Positions 8,340 to 15,141 of a stretch of 30,569 nucleotides of DNA are shown here, piece by piece (position 1 is the stretch's first letter; every line of letters starts with the position of its first letter). The stretch covers positions 1 to 30,569 of the forward strand of contig URDU01000034.1 of the NCBI GenBank assembly GCA_900546625.1, written 5' to 3'. A model generated the notes under the pieces. The model did no database searches and was not told where the DNA came from. It saw nothing but the letters and a program-made list of their open reading frames with translations. This DNA is from an uncultured Lachnobacterium sp. (GTDB lineage Bacteria; Bacillota; Clostridia; Lachnospirales; Lachnospiraceae). A program made the translations under genes and the position numbers.

Positions 8340-8560
8340 AAATGCAGGCAAGTTTATAACTTTAAATAAAATCATAAACATTAATATTATTGTTGGTAAC
8401 TATATAAATGTAACACATAAATTGTGCAAAAGCATAAATTAATGTGCTTAAAGTAGATAAAAAAGCATTTCAGCCATGATGCGTCAGACAGAATCAGCAC
8501 AGTAACTACAAGATTTAAATGGAATGTGGGTTACGATAGGCAGCAGTAACTACGTTTGTT

Positions 8561-8785
8561 ATGGAGAGTGTTGGTGGTTATGCTAGTATAATTAGCAATG
8601 GTAACGAAATACTAACAGATAAATATGGGGTATATATGCGAATAGGATATGTATATGTTGTGGTAATAGCAGCTGCGGCACTGGGGTCAATGTTATATGG
8701 AAATGATCCAAGTAGTGCAGGGCAGACAATTATTAATTTTATTAATAATTTTGTAAATAATGGTGTGTGTCCAGCGCTTCAGTAA
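8561..8785 (+). CDS. Small hydrophobic peptide, uncertain
   Basis: A frame of 74 codons from ATG 8561 has no clear ribosome site. An internal ATG at 8636, 5 nt after GGGG, would give a 49-aa peptide with one membrane-type helix (YVYVVVIAAAALGSMLYG) and a polar, Asn-rich end closing in GVCPALQ. It could be a small membrane peptide, a bacteriocin-like peptide or chance. The 220 nt before it (8340-8560) hold no convincing gene. A short frame reading ISTVTTRFKWNVGYD (about 8489-8535), closed by stops, may be a remnant of a larger gene. Confidence 0.35.
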   Translation: MESVGGYASIISNGNEILTDKYGVYMRIGYVYVVVIAAAALGSMLYGNDPSSAGQTIINFINNFVNNGVCPALQ

Positions 8786-8827
8786 TATGAATGATATAAA
8801 GGTAATATATAAAGGAAGAATGATAAC

Positions 8828-9520
8828 ATGATTAAGAAAAAAAAGAAAATAATAATCGCAATAATCGTATTTGTAATAGTGTTTATTTGTATATGTATAA
8901 TAATGAGTTATTTGCATAGGGATGATGAATTTTTAAAGGGAGCAAATGGAAATGCTATGACATATATTAATGATGTACATCCAAATAAATATAAGTCTGT
9001 AGATGAGGCATTATTAGATGTAGATGAAAAAGTGAAGTCAGAAAAACAGTTATGTCAGACAGAATATAATGGGGTAGTTCATGTTTATATGCAGGGAAAA
9101 TTTCAAAACAAAGAAGAAAATGAAGGAAATACATCATATGTAAATTGTTTTGATTTCATGAAAGATAATGAGGGATATACTTATTGTGGAGGACGTGTTT
9201 TAAATATTGATTTTGTGGAGAGTCTTGCAGAAGACAGCTATACATGGGAAGAGACTTTTGTTTCGGATCTTTCACAAAGCATGCTTCACACATTTAAAGC
9301 CAGTGTAGAGAAGAAATATAAAGCAATTCCGGCATGGGGCGTCACAGATTATTCTGACATTAGTAACGTAACGGTTGATGACCAGAAAATTGATGAGGTA
9401 CATAAACTTGATGTGGACGGCAAGACTTATTATCTCTGGATAATAAATGATTTGAAGACACGAAACAAGGCATCCGAAGTCCGGATAGAGTCTGTTGACA
9501 AGACTACCCAAAACCGATAA
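8828..9520 (+). CDS. Membrane-anchored exported protein, unknown
   Basis: The 230-aa protein starts at ATG 8828 behind GGAAG. A basic KKKKK stretch and one long hydrophobic helix (about 8-26) anchor an outer domain of about 200 residues. I do not recognise it. The second half contains a plausible folded core (KLDVDGKTYYLWIINDL). The last dozen codons (RIESVDKTTQNR) coincide with the -35/-10 promoter of the riboswitch that follows, so the original 3' end may have been replaced. It resembles the proteins at 7106 and 7848 in architecture only. Confidence 0.8.
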   Translation: MIKKKKKIIIAIIVFVIVFICICIIMSYLHRDDEFLKGANGNAMTYINDVHPNKYKSVDEALLDVDEKVKSEKQLCQTEYNGVVHVYMQGKFQNKEENEGNTSYVNCFDFMKDNEGYTYCGGRVLNIDFVESLAEDSYTWEETFVSDLSQSMLHTFKASVEKKYKAIPAWGVTDYSDISNVTVDDQKIDEVHKLDVDGKTYYLWIINDLKTRNKASEVRIESVDKTTQNR

Positions 9521-9523
9521 AAT
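9495..9523 (+). promoter_or_regulatory. Sigma-A promoter of the riboswitch
   Basis: TTGACA (9495-9500), 17-nt spacer, TAAAAT (9518-9523). Transcription would start near 9530, at the 5' edge of the aptamer. It overlaps the end of the upstream reading frame. Confidence 0.8.
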
Positions 9524-9526
9524 TAC

Positions 9527-9612
9527 ACCTATCAAGGCACACTTATGGAAACATAAGGTCGCAAAGCCAGAGTCTAAAACAGTTACACGATGTAATGACA
9601 GATCGGCTGCAT
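9527..9612 (+). ncRNA. Cyclic di-GMP-I (GEMM-I) riboswitch aptamer
   Basis: Aligned by eye to known GEMM-I aptamers, the core runs AAGGCAC, then stem CTTATG / CATAAG (9542-9547, 9552-9557) closed by a GAAA tetraloop, then the hallmark GGTCGCAAAGCC (9557-9568) and GTCTAA. A second stem follows, GTTACA / TGTAAT (9582-9587, 9591-9596), and then ATGACAG. The GNRA loop plus CGCAAAGCC receptor side is diagnostic of the class. The aptamer senses the second messenger c-di-GMP. Its 3' end (GGCTGC) is also the 5' arm of the terminator, so ligand binding and termination should compete. The controlled unit appears to be the small interrupted gene at 9748-9952. Confidence 0.82.
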
Positions 9613-9651
9613 CATTCACGGAAAGTGGATGATGCAGCCGTTGTTTTTTTT
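9605..9651 (+). terminator. Riboswitch expression-platform terminator
   Basis: GGCTGCATCATTCAC (9605-9619) pairs with GTGGATGATGCAGCC (9625-9639) around GGAAA, with one mismatch, followed by GTTGTTTTTTTT. It is a strong intrinsic terminator sharing its 5' arm with the aptamer. Confidence 0.9.
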
Positions 9652-9747
9652 GAAGAAAGTCGCTGTAAGCAGGCAGCCGTAGTGAGGCAAATATAGAGAA
9701 CATACAAAGCAGAATCTTGAAAATCAAAAGGAAGAGGAAAAGACAGA

Positions 9748-9952
9748 ATGCAGGGTATTTTTTGATGTAACAAGTGATACTTTAAAAGGTATGATTATTG
9801 ATGAAGCTATAGGCCTTTCAGCAGTAATAATAAATGAAACCGTAGGAGATAAGATTAACAAGGCTAACGCAGTAATAAATTATTTGAATGACTTAAATGC
9901 TCCATGCCTGCGTTTGAAAAGATATACAAAAAATATAATAAATAATAGTTGA
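9748..9952 (+). pseudogene. Riboswitch-controlled small gene, frame broken at T6
   Basis: ATG 9748 has a good ribosome site (AGAGGAAA, spacing about 7) but reads only MQGIF before TGA at 9763-9765. If one T of the T6 run (9758-9763) is skipped, the frame stays open for 67 codons to 9952 (IFDVTSDTLKGMIIDEAI... ending KNIINNS). The only in-frame ATG in the long frame (9791) has no spaced ribosome site. It is either a single-base insertion or +1 recoding: AGGG, four bases, TTT TGA resembles the prfB site. The product would be a small soluble helical protein of unknown function. The next hairpin (9979-10012) ends the unit. Confidence 0.6.
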
Positions 9953-9978
9953 TTATAACGAATAAAAAATGCACAAAA

Positions 9979-10012
9979 GCCGAAAATTGTCTAAAATTGT
10001 ACAGTTTTCGGC
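9979..10012 (+). terminator. Intrinsic terminator
   Basis: GCCGAAAATTGT (9979-9990) pairs with ACAGTTTTCGGC (10001-10012), 12 bp including one wobble, with a 10-nt loop and then ATTTTC. It lies 26 nt after the small gene. The A-rich 5' flank means it could also work from the other strand. Confidence 0.7.
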
Positions 10013-10056
10013 ATTTTCAATGTGTACTTTTAACAAAATCCGTGGAAAAGCGCTCC

Positions 10057-10075
10057 GTGTGACCGTTGTGTGACC
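10057..10075 (+). repeat. GTGTGACC direct repeat
   Basis: GTGTGACC occurs twice separated by GTT, eight bases ahead of a TATAAT (10084-10089) that lacks a good -35. It could be an activator or recombinase site at the edge of the AT-rich T7SS region. The 240 nt from here to the tRNA hold no other supported gene. Confidence 0.4.
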
Positions 10076-10198
10076 AAAGAGGTGTATAATCTTATTCAAG
10101 AGGAAAACGTATAAATAAAATATGAGGATAAGAACGCGTGCTTTGGGATAATGAGCCGGAATATAATAGATTGTCACAGAGCATACATAGGGACGAAA

Positions 10199-10276
10199 AT
10201 GGAATTAAAGCCAGAAGCATTTAAAGGGAAAATGTTTAAGGTAAATGAACGGAAAAATTTTTTGAAAAAAAATTAA
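10199..10276 (+). CDS. Possible 25-residue basic peptide
   Basis: ATG 10199 follows AGGGA by 6 nt and opens 25 codons (MELKPEAFKGKMFKVNE..., ending FLKKN), very Lys-rich. A TATAAT-like box lies about 35 nt upstream. It sits between the T7SS region and the tRNA promoter. Coding is unproven. Confidence 0.25.
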   Translation: MELKPEAFKGKMFKVNERKNFLKKN

Positions 10277-10284
10277 AAAAGTAC

Positions 10285-10313
10285 TTGCATTATTCGTTTG
10301 ACCATGATATTAT
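10285..10313 (+). promoter_or_regulatory. tRNA-Glu promoter
   Basis: TTGCAT (10285-10290), 17 nt, TATTAT (10308-10313), starting about 7 nt before the tRNA. A second register, TATAAT at 10311-10316, has a 20-nt spacer and is less likely. Confidence 0.6.
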
Positions 10314-10320
10314 AATACAC

Positions 10321-10392
10321 GGTTCGTTGGTCAAGCGGTTAAGACGCCGCCCTCTCACGGCGGAAACACGGGTTCGATTCCCGTACGGACTG
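10321..10392 (+). tRNA. tRNA-Glu (anticodon CTC)
   Basis: The cloverleaf is clear. The acceptor GGTTCGT pairs with ACGGACT (with G-U pairs), and the D arm contains GGTCAAGCGGTTAAGAC. The anticodon stem CCGCC/GGCGG carries loop CTCTCAC (anticodon CTC, codon GAG), and the T arm is ACGGG TTCGATT CCCGT. The 3' CCA is not encoded. It is transcribed alone, with its own promoter and terminator. Confidence 0.95.
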
Positions 10393-10403
10393 CTAAGTAT
10401 TTA

Positions 10404-10445
10404 AAGCCGGTACATTCATGGAAGCATGATGTACCGGCTTTTTCG
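10404..10445 (+). terminator. Terminator after tRNA-Glu
   Basis: GCCGGTACAT-T-CATG pairs with CATG-ATGTACCGGC around GAAG, followed by TTTTT. It also lies at the 3' end of the convergent ABC exporter operon, but has only a short T run in that direction. Confidence 0.9.
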
Positions 10446-10470
10446 TTGTATATATTCATATGAGGCAGAG

Positions 10471-11619
10471 CTATTTATGAGCAGCTGCAGCTACTGCATG
10501 CTTTTTGATTCCGTCAGGCGCTTTTGTGATGCGAAGGGCAACGACAATTATTGCGGCGGCAAACAGCAGCTGTATTCCCATGCACATGAAAATGAAGCCA
10601 AGCTCCTTGACCGGATGAAAGTCAATATTTTTTACAGCCTGGTTGTACCAGTAGGCAGGCAGGAAGTGGGCGGCTTTTATGATGCCATCACCTAGAAATT
10701 CCTCCGGCACAAATATACCGCACAGGAATGCCATGCCGAGTGACACGGTGTTAGCAAACATGTTCAGTATTTCACTGTTTGAGGTGATTTTACTGATGAA
10801 AAAGGCAAATGCCAGTGAAACGAGCATGTAGCAGAGCATGTTGAGTGTGAACAGGAAACCTGAAAACGAGAATGTGCTGCCTTTAAACATGATTGTAGCT
10901 GAGACAAAAATTACAGCGCATACCACAAGTCCGGTTAAAATTACACCCAAAAGCAGCTCGCGGTTGTAGTTTGCAAATTTATAGGATGAGCAGGATATTC
11001 TCTCCTTGATTTCTTTTTTGGAGAAAACCTGAAGGACAGGAGCTATACCTGCAATCATCATGACAAGGAGCACCCATCCCAGATAACTGAAGCAGTAGTA
11101 TATCCCTGAGTGCGAGGTGACACTTTTGCCGCTGAGCAATGAGACAGAAGCCTTTTGGCTTAGCGAGGTGTTTACTGCGGCTAGAGCATCAGATTCAGAG
11201 TAGCCGGAAGCGATGTAGGTATTGTATGTTTTTGTAAAGCTGTTTATGGCAGACTCAAAGGTGGTCGCTGCCTGTGTGCCGGGTATGGTCACGACATCCA
11301 GACTAAAGCCTTCTTTTATGATGAGAACACAGTTTACGTTTCTGGCAAAAAGCTCATCCTGCATAGTTTCCTTTTTATCATTTTTAATATTTTTTTGTGT
11401 GCATGTCTTTTTAAGATAGGCTGTCAGAGCTTTGCTTTCTGATGATTTGTCGTAGTCAAATACCGCAAATTTGGGCTTGGTAGCCTCATAATCACCTTCA
11501 GCCTTGTTTGTGCGTGTCGCGGTGAGAACGACCATGACACCTATGAATATGGACAGGTACATAATCATCTGACCTATATGTCTGTTGAGTATTTTGAAAT
11601 ATGATTTAAATACTTGCAT
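10471..11619 (-). CDS. ABC-2 type exporter permease (second)
   Basis: The 382-aa protein starts at ATG 11619 (MQVFKSYFKILNRH), preceded by GGAGGG in the end of the upstream gene. An ATG farther upstream lacks this ribosome site. Topology is ABC-2/DUF3533-like: one N-terminal helix (MIMYLSIFIGVMVVL), a ~170-residue outer loop rich in Ser/Thr, then five helices from about residue 190 (for example WVLLVMMIAGIAPVLQ and LNMLCYMLVSLAFAFFI), ending in a basic tail. It overlaps the preceding permease gene by 14 nt, so it is translationally coupled. With the other permease and the ATPase it would form a heteromeric exporter of the LnrLMN (YfiLMN) type. Confidence 0.9.
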   Translation of the reverse strand: MQVFKSYFKILNRHIGQMIMYLSIFIGVMVVLTATRTNKAEGDYEATKPKFAVFDYDKSSESKALTAYLKKTCTQKNIKNDKKETMQDELFARNVNCVLIIKEGFSLDVVTIPGTQAATTFESAINSFTKTYNTYIASGYSESDALAAVNTSLSQKASVSLLSGKSVTSHSGIYYCFSYLGWVLLVMMIAGIAPVLQVFSKKEIKERISCSSYKFANYNRELLLGVILTGLVVCAVIFVSATIMFKGSTFSFSGFLFTLNMLCYMLVSLAFAFFISKITSNSEILNMFANTVSLGMAFLCGIFVPEEFLGDGIIKAAHFLPAYWYNQAVKNIDFHPVKELGFIFMCMGIQLLFAAAIIVVALRITKAPDGIKKHAVAAAAHK

Positions 11620-12796
11620 ATTTTTCCCTCCGAAGCAGTACAAAGGCAATGATTAAAAGAATCACTGATTCTACTGCCATTATTGATATATTCCTGAAAA
11701 ATCTGTCGTAGCTGTCATATACGTTGAGCGAGTAAAAGCAGTCGGATATGAGACAGGCTGGGTTGAGGCGGTTGGCAATCGGAAGCTTGTGCTCGACCAT
11801 ATCCTTTATACCGTTGGCGCATAAATCCGCAAGCACGGAAAGCACCATGCCGATTCCGACAGAGATACCGATTTTGCTGCCCTCTGTAAGCTTAGGAATG
11901 GCACCGATTATCACTCCGATTGAAAGTCCGATCATGCAGCCGAAAAACAGTGTCAGGATGATTGCCGGATATTTATTTCCAAAATCCACGCCAAGAAGCG
12001 TCATGTAGGCAAGTGCTATGAGCTCAACAGCAAAATGGATGATTAAGAGTGAGATATACTCTGAAAAGATAAGGGTGTTTTTGCTTGCCGGCACAAGGCT
12101 TTTTCGCATGCCGAGAGAGCTTGTATCAGCTAACAGCCTGCAGGTGGAGGTTACGGCTGAAAATGAGGCGAACAGGCAGCTCATCGCAAATACAGCGTAA
12201 AAGTAATTGGTGTATTCATCCTGATTTCCCGATGAAAGTGAAATCTCTTTATACTCTGATGCAGTGTCAGAAAGCCCGGCAATTGCAGTCTCAAGCGCAG
12301 CCGGATTAGTCTTTGCTATGTTTGTAAATACGTCCTTTTGCTGTTTGTACTGTGTCAGGATGGATTCAAGTATTGTGGCATTGTATGAGTTTTCATCCAC
12401 TACCAAAGAAGCATCCTCTGTGTAAATAATGCCTGTCACTTTTTTGTCATTTAGAGCTTTTTTGGCTGCTGAGCTATCCATTAGCTTCATGTTTATGAGG
12501 TCTGAAAATGAATTTGAGCTATCGTCATTTTTGTCGGATTTACTGACGGAATCAGTATGGTTTACATCGAGAGACTCAAGCACGCTCATCAGAGTGTCAT
12601 CGTTTTCAGATTCAACCACTGCCACATTTATTGTCTTGAACATTTCATCCTTTTCAAACAGATTTCCGAATGCCATATACATAAAGGTGGCGAGCACCAG
12701 TGGAAATGCAAGTGTCCAGAACAGTGTGACTTTCATGCGGAACATGCTCAGCATGGTGTATTTTGAGTTGTGAAAAAATAATTTTAGTCCATTCAT
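11606..12796 (-). CDS. ABC-2 type exporter permease (first)
   Basis: The 396-aa protein starts at ATG 12796 (MNGLKLFFHNSKYTM), overlapping the ATPase stop (TGATG) with GGAG upstream. The layout matches its partner: N-terminal helix (TLFWTLAFPLVLATFMYMAFG), a large outer domain with a Ser/Asp-rich stretch (SKSDKNDDSSNSFSDL), then a C-terminal helical bundle (SCLFASFSAVTSTCRLL to SVILLIIAFVLLRR). It is the central gene of an ATPase-permease-permease operon. The substrate cannot be read from sequence. In the LnrLMN family it is amphiphilic polyenes such as linearmycin. Confidence 0.9.
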   Translation of the reverse strand: MNGLKLFFHNSKYTMLSMFRMKVTLFWTLAFPLVLATFMYMAFGNLFEKDEMFKTINVAVVESENDDTLMSVLESLDVNHTDSVSKSDKNDDSSNSFSDLINMKLMDSSAAKKALNDKKVTGIIYTEDASLVVDENSYNATILESILTQYKQQKDVFTNIAKTNPAALETAIAGLSDTASEYKEISLSSGNQDEYTNYFYAVFAMSCLFASFSAVTSTCRLLADTSSLGMRKSLVPASKNTLIFSEYISLLIIHFAVELIALAYMTLLGVDFGNKYPAIILTLFFGCMIGLSIGVIIGAIPKLTEGSKIGISVGIGMVLSVLADLCANGIKDMVEHKLPIANRLNPACLISDCFYSLNVYDSYDRFFRNISIMAVESVILLIIAFVLLRREKYASI

Positions 12797-13743
12797 CAAT
12801 CCCTTAGCTCCTTTCCGGTAATCTCTAAGAATACGTCATTAAGAGTCGGAAGCTGCGTGTACACCTGACCGAAGGACAGATTGTTCTGCTCTAGATAATC
12901 AAGCACATGGATTATATTGTGGCGTCCGCCACTGAAATAAATCCGAAGCTGTCCGTTTTCAAAGCTGACCTGATATGCATTGTGCAGCTGCTTTAATGAG
13001 TCAAGCTGTGCTTCTGACAGGTCTGCGATTTCTACGTTTATTGTCTCTGTATTTTTGATCATGCGCTTTAGCTCATCCTTTGTGCCGAGAGCTAGAGCCT
13101 TGCCCTTGTCCATGATGAGTATGCGGTCGCAGAGCTGTTCAACCTCCTCCATGTAGTGTGAGGTGTAGATGATTGTCGCACCATCGTGGTTTAGTTTTTT
13201 GATGCCCTCCAGAATCTTGTTTCTGCTTTGAGGGTCGACAGCCACGGTCGGTTCATCGAAGAAGATGAGCTTTGGCTTGTGTGCTATGCCACACGCTATG
13301 TTCAGACGTCTCAAAAGTCCGCCTGAGAGCTTCTTTGGCAGAAATTTGCTGTAATCCGCTATGTCCACGAAATCAATTGCTTCCTTTACATATTTTTCGC
13401 GGAGCTTTTTGTCACTCACGTAAAGACCGCAGAAATAGTCGATGTTTTCATATACAGTCAGCTCGTCGTACACGGCTACATTCTGCATGACCACGCCGAT
13501 TTCGCGTTTGATATCGTAGCTGTTTGAGCGCATTTTTTGCCCGAATACCTTTATATCTCCCTTGTCGTATGTGAGCAGGGAGAGTATGCAGTTTATAGTT
13601 GTGGTCTTTCCGGAGCCGTTTGGACCGAGCAGTCCAAAGATTTCTCCGCTTTTTACAGTCAGGCTGAAATGGTCGAGTGCCACAAGCTCCTTGTAGCGTT
13701 TTACAAGGTTGGTTACTTCTATCGCATTTTTGGTTGTATCCAT
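12796..13743 (-). CDS. ABC transporter ATP-binding protein (LnrL-like)
   Basis: The 315-aa ATPase starts at ATG 13743 behind GGAGG. Walker A is GPNGSGKTT (about 39-47), with Q loop VMQNVAVYDELTVYENI, signature LSGGLLRR, Walker B LIFFDEPT and H loop YTSHYMEE. A ~90-residue C-terminal extension with beta-rich sequence follows, typical of multidrug/antibiotic-type ATPases (CcmA/DrrA group). It is first in the operon and divergent from the two-component system; operators overlap its -35 region. It probably powers drug or peptide-antibiotic export. Confidence 0.95.
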   Translation of the reverse strand: MDTTKNAIEVTNLVKRYKELVALDHFSLTVKSGEIFGLLGPNGSGKTTTINCILSLLTYDKGDIKVFGQKMRSNSYDIKREIGVVMQNVAVYDELTVYENIDYFCGLYVSDKKLREKYVKEAIDFVDIADYSKFLPKKLSGGLLRRLNIACGIAHKPKLIFFDEPTVAVDPQSRNKILEGIKKLNHDGATIIYTSHYMEEVEQLCDRILIMDKGKALALGTKDELKRMIKNTETINVEIADLSEAQLDSLKQLHNAYQVSFENGQLRIYFSGGRHNIIHVLDYLEQNNLSFGQVYTQLPTLNDVFLEITGKELRD

Positions 13744-13807
13744 TGAATTGCCTCCATAATGTTGTATTTTTCGGGTGCAAGCCTGATATCTGGCTCAATA
13801 ACAGAAT

Positions 13808-13845
13808 ACTATATGGCGTGCCGGAAAGTAAGTGTCAAATGTCAC
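13808..13845 (-). promoter_or_regulatory. ABC operon promoter with operator
   Basis: On the minus strand TATAGT (13808-13813) lies 17 nt from GACACT (13831-13836). The poor -35 overlaps the near-palindrome GTGTCAAATGTCAC (13832-13845), as expected where a response regulator activates. The same motif recurs at 13886-13899 (reverse complement GTGACATTTGACAC versus ATGACATTTGTCAT). Confidence 0.55.
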
Positions 13846-13885
13846 ATTCGTATTTATGGTTGGATGAGGCTTTGCTGTGTAAAAA

Positions 13886-13914
13886 ATGACATTTGTCATA
13901 GTGACGTTTGGTGC
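13886..13914 (+). promoter_or_regulatory. Operator copies before the kinase gene
   Basis: ATGACATTTGTCAT (13886-13899) is an inverted repeat with 6-nt arms. It is followed one base later by a weaker copy, GTGACGTTTGGTGC (13901-13914). Together with 13832-13845 they give a consensus RTGACATTTGWCAY. Likely bound by the NarL-type regulator encoded at 15142-15798. Confidence 0.55.
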
Positions 13915-13954
13915 AATTTGTTGTAAGCTTATTTTATGGAAATGGAGGCCTTTG

Positions 13955-15097
13955 ATGTATAAAATATGTAGTCAGTTTTTAATAGTTCTATCATGCGTGA
14001 TGCTTATGGTGGCATCCCTTAAGGTCGATTACGTCATGATAGCGTGCATACTTACAGGAATAATCGTGTGCACATTTATAGACATGCAGGATGTGCCGCA
14101 GATGTATCCGGCTGACGAGAGCGTAACGGCAGACCGGGCTTTGGATTTGATTCTTGCGGTTTATATTCTGTCCGGATTATTTTTTGCACCATCATTTTTT
14201 ATGCTGCCGTATGCAGCGATGGTATTCAGAAAAGAAAAATACACAGTGTCGAGGATAGCTGCAGCCGTAGTGGGGATAGCTGTATCGGTGGACTGTATTT
14301 TAAGGATAAAACATATAGCACTCGGGATTTTTTATATCCTAGAGGTTGTACTTCTCATGGCTTTTGCGATAATGCTTTCGTATTTCACAGAGCAGCTTTT
14401 GGGGTATCAGATGAAGCTGCACAGCATGAGAGATGCGTCCATGGAGCATGACATGCTTATGGAGCAGATGAATCACCAGCTTATCGAGAAGCAGAATGCG
14501 CAGATATACAATGCCACGCTAAAGGAGAGAAACCGTATCGCAAGGGAGATACACGACAACGTGGGTCACATGATTACGCGCTCTATTTTGCAGGTTGGAG
14601 CAATCGGTGTGATAAATACCGATGAAAAGCTTAAAGCGCCTATCGCAGACCTAAAGAGTACACTCGATACGGCAATGGACAGCATGAGAAAAAGCGTTCA
14701 TGATTTGTACGATGAATCGGTCGATTTGCGTCAGGCACTTGCGAAGCTTAAGCCTACAGACAGTGCATTTGCATTTTCCCTCGAATACGACTGTGAGGAT
14801 GATGTGTCAAGAGATGTCAAGTATGCTTTTATCGCAATTGCAAAGGAAGCGGTAAATAACGCAGTTAAGCACAGTAACGGCGATGAAATCAGGATAATAG
14901 TCAGAGAGCATCCCGCCTTTTACCAGCTTGAGATAATGGACAACGGCACATCGGTTGACGAAAGAAGCCTTTCGGGAGAAACAGGAGATGGAATAGGCAT
15001 AAAAAATATAAAGGAGCGTGTTGCAGCGATAGGAGGAACCATGCGGATAAAGGCAGACGATGGTTTCATGATATTTGTGACGCTCATGAAGAAGTGA
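13955..15097 (+). CDS. Sensor histidine kinase, HisKA_3/NarL-partner type
   Basis: The 380-aa kinase starts at ATG 13955, 6 nt after GGAGG. Five or so membrane helices fill residues 1-145, with almost no extracellular domain, as in intramembrane-sensing kinases (LiaS, DesK, LnrJ). The dimerisation and phosphoacceptor helix reads ERNRIAREIHDNVGH, with the His at residue 200. The HATPase domain has AKEAVNNAVKHSNG (N box) and IMDNGTS plus GDGIGIKNIKERV (G boxes). The partner regulator gene follows 44 nt later. Divergence from the ABC operon implies that it senses the exported compound or membrane stress. Confidence 0.93.
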   Translation: MYKICSQFLIVLSCVMLMVASLKVDYVMIACILTGIIVCTFIDMQDVPQMYPADESVTADRALDLILAVYILSGLFFAPSFFMLPYAAMVFRKEKYTVSRIAAAVVGIAVSVDCILRIKHIALGIFYILEVVLLMAFAIMLSYFTEQLLGYQMKLHSMRDASMEHDMLMEQMNHQLIEKQNAQIYNATLKERNRIAREIHDNVGHMITRSILQVGAIGVINTDEKLKAPIADLKSTLDTAMDSMRKSVHDLYDESVDLRQALAKLKPTDSAFAFSLEYDCEDDVSRDVKYAFIAIAKEAVNNAVKHSNGDEIRIIVREHPAFYQLEIMDNGTSVDERSLSGETGDGIGIKNIKERVAAIGGTMRIKADDGFMIFVTLMKK

Positions 15098-15141
15098 GGA
15101 TATACATAAAAATCAAGGCATGAATAAGAAAGGAACAGGAC

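Noticed and set aside
9953..10177. 74-codon minus-strand frame across the terminator and GTGTGACC repeat
   Set aside because: It runs through a clear hairpin terminator, has biased hydrophobic composition and no ribosome site; treated as non-coding.
10426..10695. Plus-strand frame of 89 codons after the tRNA terminator
   Set aside because: It is antisense to the end of the ABC permease gene and has no ribosome site.
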